DNA of 8,209 nt from assembly GCA_034436045.1 (NCBI GenBank), contig DAOTVZ010000118.1:1-8209 (forward strand), read 5' to 3'. The position numbers and the translations under genes were made by a program. Shown here one piece after another: positions 4,489 through 8,209 of this stretch. The stretch's first letter is position 1. Every line of letters begins with the position of its first letter. A model generated the notes under the pieces. The model was not told the DNA's origin. It ran no database searches and saw nothing but the letters and a program-made list of their open reading frames with translations. Source of the DNA: H111-94 sp034436045. GTDB taxonomy: Bacteria; Chloroflexota; Ktedonobacteria; Ktedonobacterales; Ktedonobacteraceae.

Positions 4489-6930
4489 ATGACACCAGAA
4501 ACCTCTCATTGGATCGGGAAACCGTTACCCAGAGTCGAAGATGAACGGCTCGTGCGTGGCATGGGCCGCTTCATCGATGATCTCACCCCTTTCCCCGGCT
4601 GTAAGGTTGCCACCATCTTACGTAGCCCCTATGCCCACGCCATCATCAAAACGATTGAAGTTCAGGAAGCGTTACAGGCTCCTGGCGTAATCGGTATCAT
4701 TACAGGTGCAGACATCAAACGCGAGATGCGACCCTTTCCCGTCGGCGTACCCGCGCCCGTCGCGTACTATCCGATGGCAATCGAGAAAGTGCGCTTTGTT
4801 GGAGAGCCGGTAGCTGTGATCGTGGCGGAGTCGCGGGCCTTAGCAGAGGATGCGGCAGAGATGGTACAGGTAGAATATCAACCACTTCCTGTCGTGATGG
4901 CGGTGGAAGAGGCCGCACAGAGCGCTAGCGTGTTGCTGCACGAACAGGTCGGCAGCAATGTCGTGAGCCACCGCACTTTTTCATTTGGTGAATGGGAGCG
5001 ATATTTGCGCGAAGCACCTCATATCATTGAGGCACGCTTCGAGTACCCCAAAACGACGGCCACACCTATCGAGACGTATGGTGTCATTGCAGATTATGCT
5101 CCTGGCACCGGCGAGTATACCGTGTGGGCCAATTTTCACGGCCCCTTTACCTTGCATACGGTGATGGCACAGGCCCTCAAAGTTAGCCCTCACCAGTTAC
5201 GCCTGCAAGTTCCCGCCGATATTGGCGGTTCATACGGCATCAAATCTGCTATCTACCCTTATATTACCCTGATGGCGGTAGCGGCAAAACTGCTTGGTTG
5301 CCCGGTACGCTGGTGTGAAGACCGTCTGGAGCATTTGCAAGCCAGTTCGAGCGGCACCGATAGAGTGAGCTACCTGACCGGCGCGCTTGACGAGCAGGGG
5401 CATGTACTGGCTCTCAAATTAGTACAATACGATGATGTAGGAGCGTACATTCGCGCGCCAGAGCCAGCTACGCTCTATCGTGTTCATGGCGACATGACCG
5501 GGGCGTATGATATTCCCTCTCTGTTTGTCGAGAACTACGCTGTAGTAACCAACAAGATGCCTACCGGATTGATTCGTGGCTATGGCGGGCCGCAACTCTA
5601 TTTTGCCCTCGAACGCTTTATGGACATTGCGGCTCATCGTCTGGGTATCGATCCGCTAGAGATACGCAGGCGCAATCTCATTCGTGCCGATCAGTTCCCA
5701 TTTCGCACTCTGAGCGGTGGTATCTATGATAGTGGCAACTACGAGGCGGTGTTAGAGAAAGCTGCGGAACTGAGCAACTATCAGCAGTTTCGTCTTGCTC
5801 AGCGTCAGCAGCACACAGATAGTGTGGGACGGCGTGTGGGCATCGGCATGGCGGCTGTGGTTGAACCGTCCGGCTCCAACATGGGCTATGTGAGTGTGGC
5901 TTTCTCGGCAGAAGAGCGCGCGAAACAATTACCCAAATCGGGCTGTACCGCTGCCGCGACGGTCGCTATCGACGCGCTGGGGGGTATTACAGTACGTATC
6001 GACAGCACACCGGAGGGACAGGGCCACGAGACGGCTGTCCAGCAGATCGTAGCAGACGTGTTGACGGTCGAACCGCGCAGCGTGCGCGTCATCGCTGAAA
6101 TGGATACCGCCACCAGTCCCTGGTCAATTGCTTCCGGCAGCTATTCCAGCCGCTTTGCCTCGCTCGGCTCCAGCGCCGTATACACAGCAGCAGTGCAAGT
6201 CAAACAAAAACTTCTTCGTCTGGCGGCGGAGCAACTCCACGTGCCTGAGCATGAATTGAGCCTCTGTCATGGGCGCGTCTATCATGGTGAGCGAGAAACC
6301 ACCCTCTCGCTGAGGCGGCTGGCCGGTTTGACACACTGGAATCCGGCGCAACTGCCCGCCCATGTGTCGCCAGGGGTCTTTGAAACCTGCTATTACAGCC
6401 TCGATACCGTTGCCCCGCCCGATGAGGAGGATCGCGTCAACTCCTCGGCTACCTATGGCTTTCTCGTCGATATTGTCAAGGTCGCTATTGACGTGGAGAC
6501 GGCTGAGATCACGATCCTCGATTATGTGACCGTGCATGACGCCGGTCGCCTGCTCAATCCCCTGCTGGCGCATGGGCAGATTCTGGGTGGGCTGGCTCAT
6601 GGGCTGGGGATTGCGCTCTTCGAGGAACTTCGCTACGACGAAAATGGTCAACTCCTCAATGGCACCTTTGCCGACTATCTGTGCCCGACCGTAGCCGAGA
6701 TGCCTGTACCGCGTATTGCCCATATCGAGACGCCCTCTCCTTTGACGCCACTGGGCGCGAAAGGATTGGGTGAAGGCAATACGATGAGTGTTGGAGCCGC
6801 GCTCGCCAACGCCGTCGCCGACGCGCTGGGCGTTGAGCCAACCGCGTTGCCGCTCTCCCCATCGCGTATCTGGCAACTGCTTGTGCAGATGCAAGAGCAG
6901 GAGGTCAAGCATGAAACCAGCCGCATTTGA
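4489..6930 (+). CDS. Molybdopterin-binding large subunit, xanthine dehydrogenase/CO-dehydrogenase-type hydroxylase
   Basis: This is the catalytic Mo subunit of a cytosolic molybdenum hydroxylase that oxidises a substrate with water-derived oxygen. It has 813 residues, normal for the family. The N-terminal hammerhead domain (about 8-130) starts IGKPLPRVEDERLVRG. The Mo-cofactor domains follow. They show GGSYGIK (246-252, in place of GGGFGGK), RGYGGPQ (363-369, active-site loop) and KGLGEG with the catalytic Glu E762. The loop resembles the RGFGGPQ of xanthine dehydrogenases and lacks the CSFR cysteine of form I CO dehydrogenase, so it should not be called coxL. The substrate is unknown. An ATG at 4483 is possible, but GAGGAG (4475-4480) is 8 nt from ATG 4489 and only 2 nt from 4483. 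The 3' end overlaps the FAD subunit gene by 20 bp. Confidence 0.93.
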   Translation: MTPETSHWIGKPLPRVEDERLVRGMGRFIDDLTPFPGCKVATILRSPYAHAIIKTIEVQEALQAPGVIGIITGADIKREMRPFPVGVPAPVAYYPMAIEKVRFVGEPVAVIVAESRALAEDAAEMVQVEYQPLPVVMAVEEAAQSASVLLHEQVGSNVVSHRTFSFGEWERYLREAPHIIEARFEYPKTTATPIETYGVIADYAPGTGEYTVWANFHGPFTLHTVMAQALKVSPHQLRLQVPADIGGSYGIKSAIYPYITLMAVAAKLLGCPVRWCEDRLEHLQASSSGTDRVSYLTGALDEQGHVLALKLVQYDDVGAYIRAPEPATLYRVHGDMTGAYDIPSLFVENYAVVTNKMPTGLIRGYGGPQLYFALERFMDIAAHRLGIDPLEIRRRNLIRADQFPFRTLSGGIYDSGNYEAVLEKAAELSNYQQFRLAQRQQHTDSVGRRVGIGMAAVVEPSGSNMGYVSVAFSAEERAKQLPKSGCTAAATVAIDALGGITVRIDSTPEGQGHETAVQQIVADVLTVEPRSVRVIAEMDTATSPWSIASGSYSSRFASLGSSAVYTAAVQVKQKLLRLAAEQLHVPEHELSLCHGRVYHGERETTLSLRRLAGLTHWNPAQLPAHVSPGVFETCYYSLDTVAPPDEEDRVNSSATYGFLVDIVKVAIDVETAEITILDYVTVHDAGRLLNPLLAHGQILGGLAHGLGIALFEELRYDENGQLLNGTFADYLCPTVAEMPVPRIAHIETPSPLTPLGAKGLGEGNTMSVGAALANAVADALGVEPTALPLSPSRIWQLLVQMQEQEVKHETSRI

Positions 6931-7801
6931 TTATCTGCGTGCCGAGACGCTGGATGAGGCCCTCGCCGCGCTGGCCGATACGGGGCACGAGATAAAAGTG
7001 CTAGCCGGAGGACAAAGTCTCGTTCCTTTGCTCTCGATGCGCCTGACGCGCCCACAAGCCGTACTTGACATTAATCGCCTTGCCGATTTATCTACTCTTG
7101 AGCGTAAGGAAGAGGCTGATACGCTCACCATCGGTGCGCTTGTCCGACAACGGCAGTTAGAGATATTTACAGAAAATGAGCCACGAGCGCGTCTTCTGCA
7201 TGAGGCGCTTTTGCACATCGGGCATCCACAGACACGCAATCGTGGCACTGTAGGCGGCAGCCTTGTCCATGCCGATCCTTCGGCAGAGTTACCATTGCTT
7301 CTGACCGTGCTGGATGGCGCGGTCGTCCTCAAAAGCGTTCGTGGAGAGCGCACTGTGGGCGCGAGAGACTTCTTCTTGTCGCACTATACAACAGCCATCG
7401 AGGCCGACGAATTGCTCGTTGCGAGCATCTGGCCTTTACCAACAGCACGTGCGGGTACTGCTTTCAAGGAATTTCGCCGCCGTCACGGCGATTTTGCGCT
7501 CATGGCAGCAGCATGTATTCTGCTGCTCGACCAGCAGAGACGCATCCAATCCATACAGCTTGCGCTGAGTGGGCTGGCCGAGACACCGTTCATCGTCGAT
7601 GAGACGCGCATGCTGCTTGGCAGTCCCTGGAACAAAGAGGCGGGACGCGCCCTGGCCGCCGCTGTCGTACAGCATTTACGCTTTGTAGATGATGTGCAGG
7701 CGACGGCGGCTTACCGACGACAACTGGCGAGCGTGCTGGTCGAAAGAATTGTGGAGATGGCCTATAACGAAGCCGTAGCAAAGGAGCAGACTCATGTATG
7801 A
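6911..7801 (+). CDS. FAD-binding medium subunit of the molybdenum hydroxylase (CoxM-like)
   Basis: This is the flavoprotein subunit that takes electrons from the Fe-S subunit and passes them to an outside acceptor. It has 296 residues, close to the usual length of 280-295. The two FAD-binding motifs are AGGQSLVPLLSMRL (32-45) and TVGGSLVHADP (113-123). They correspond to the AGGxSL and TxGGxxxHADP signatures of the CO-dehydrogenase medium-chain family. The C-terminal CO-dehydrogenase flavoprotein domain follows from about residue 170. The frame is open farther upstream, but ATG 6911 has a near-perfect AGGAGGT (6899-6905) 5 nt before it, and MKPAAFDYLRAETLDEAL is the normal N-terminus. The gene overlaps the large-subunit gene by 20 bp and the small-subunit gene by 8 bp, pointing to coupled translation. 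Confidence 0.94.
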   Translation: MKPAAFDYLRAETLDEALAALADTGHEIKVLAGGQSLVPLLSMRLTRPQAVLDINRLADLSTLERKEEADTLTIGALVRQRQLEIFTENEPRARLLHEALLHIGHPQTRNRGTVGGSLVHADPSAELPLLLTVLDGAVVLKSVRGERTVGARDFFLSHYTTAIEADELLVASIWPLPTARAGTAFKEFRRRHGDFALMAAACILLLDQQRRIQSIQLALSGLAETPFIVDETRMLLGSPWNKEAGRALAAAVVQHLRFVDDVQATAAYRRQLASVLVERIVEMAYNEAVAKEQTHV

Positions 7802-8209
7802 GGTCAGAGCAGATATGCTGGCAACCATCACCTTGCGCGTCAATGGGCGCAGTAGACGCATCGCAGTAGAACCGCGCACATTGCTCAGCGATGCGCTACG
7901 CAGCGAATGCGGCCTGACGGGAACGCATGTAGGGTGTGAACATGGCGTGTGTGGCTCCTGCACGGTGCTGGTCGATGGGGTCGCCGTGCGCAGTTGCTTG
8001 CTGCTGGCGGTCGCAGTTGAGGGCTGTGAGATTACGACTATCGAGGGATTGAGCCAGCATTCCGCCTTTCCGGCGCTGTATCGTGCCTTTACAGAGCATC
8101 ATGCGCTGCAATGCGGATTTTGTACTCCTGGCATCGTTGCTACAGCGATGGCAGAGGTAATTGGCAAGCAGGTTGACGAGGCGCAGATCACGCAGTTGTT
8201 GAGTGGACA
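7794..8209 (+). CDS. [2Fe-2S] small subunit of the molybdenum hydroxylase (CoxS-like, 3' partial)
   Basis: This iron-sulfur subunit relays electrons from the Mo site to FAD. The first 138 residues are present and the window ends inside the gene. The plant-ferredoxin-type cluster ligands are C48, C53, C56 and C68 (CEHGVCGSC, then 11 residues and C). The second cluster domain begins with QCGFCTPG (C107, C110); its last C-x-C pair would lie beyond the edge. Family members are about 155-170 residues, so perhaps 20-30 residues are missing. The start at 7794 has AAGGAG (7781-7786) 7 nt upstream and overlaps the FAD subunit gene by 8 bp. ATG 7815 is a less likely later start. The large-medium-small order differs from coxMSL of form I CO dehydrogenases. 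Confidence 0.95.
   Translation, partial: MYEVRADMLATITLRVNGRSRRIAVEPRTLLSDALRSECGLTGTHVGCEHGVCGSCTVLVDGVAVRSCLLLAVAVEGCEITTIEGLSQHSAFPALYRAFTEHHALQCGFCTPGIVATAMAEVIGKQVDEAQITQLLSG

Noticed and set aside
6124..6912. Long minus-strand open frame antisense to the Mo subunit gene
   Set aside because: It lies entirely within a well-supported gene and its translation shows no recognisable motif.
4489..8209. Aerobic CO dehydrogenase (coxMSL)
   Set aside because: The active-site loop is RGYGGPQ, with no Cys of the AYRCSFR type, and the gene order differs.

Overview
The window is a GC-rich bacterial segment in which every gene I can support lies on the + strand. The gene content fits a filamentous soil member of the Chloroflexota (Ktedonobacteria-like). 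That content is SUF-type Fe-S assembly with SufU rather than SufE, a molybdenum hydroxylase of the CO-dehydrogenase superfamily in large-medium-small order, and intergenic palindromes beginning CGTAGGG. The taxonomic call is inference from gene content, not from a marker gene.

Left region (1-2763): the C-terminal part of sufD, cut by the window edge, then sufS (cysteine desulfurase) and sufU (sulfur-transfer scaffold). Their products make the sulfur-delivery and scaffold parts of the SUF iron-sulfur cluster machinery; sufC and sufB are presumably upstream. Middle region (2770-4318): a short-chain dehydrogenase/reductase directly behind sufU, a roughly 500-bp gene-free block built of nested palindromic repeats, then a small Rieske [2Fe-2S] ferredoxin. 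The ferredoxin's ribosome-binding site and start codon are tandemly duplicated. Right region (4489-8209): three overlapping genes for the molybdopterin, FAD and [2Fe-2S] subunits of a xanthine dehydrogenase/CO-dehydrogenase-type hydroxylase. The last gene is cut by the window edge. The Mo-site motifs do not match genuine CO dehydrogenase, so the substrate is unknown.

Functionally, the SUF genes make clusters that the Rieske protein and the small hydroxylase subunit would need. This is a plausible supply-and-use relationship, not proof of co-regulation.

The most unusual feature is non-coding. One family of CGTAGGG-led palindromes occupies three successive intergenic gaps: a perfect 19-bp stem after sufD, a decayed copy after sufS, and an array after the SDR gene. 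The array contains four identical 28-bp cores (three direct, one inverted) plus two further repeat types. I did not find a convincing new protein system.
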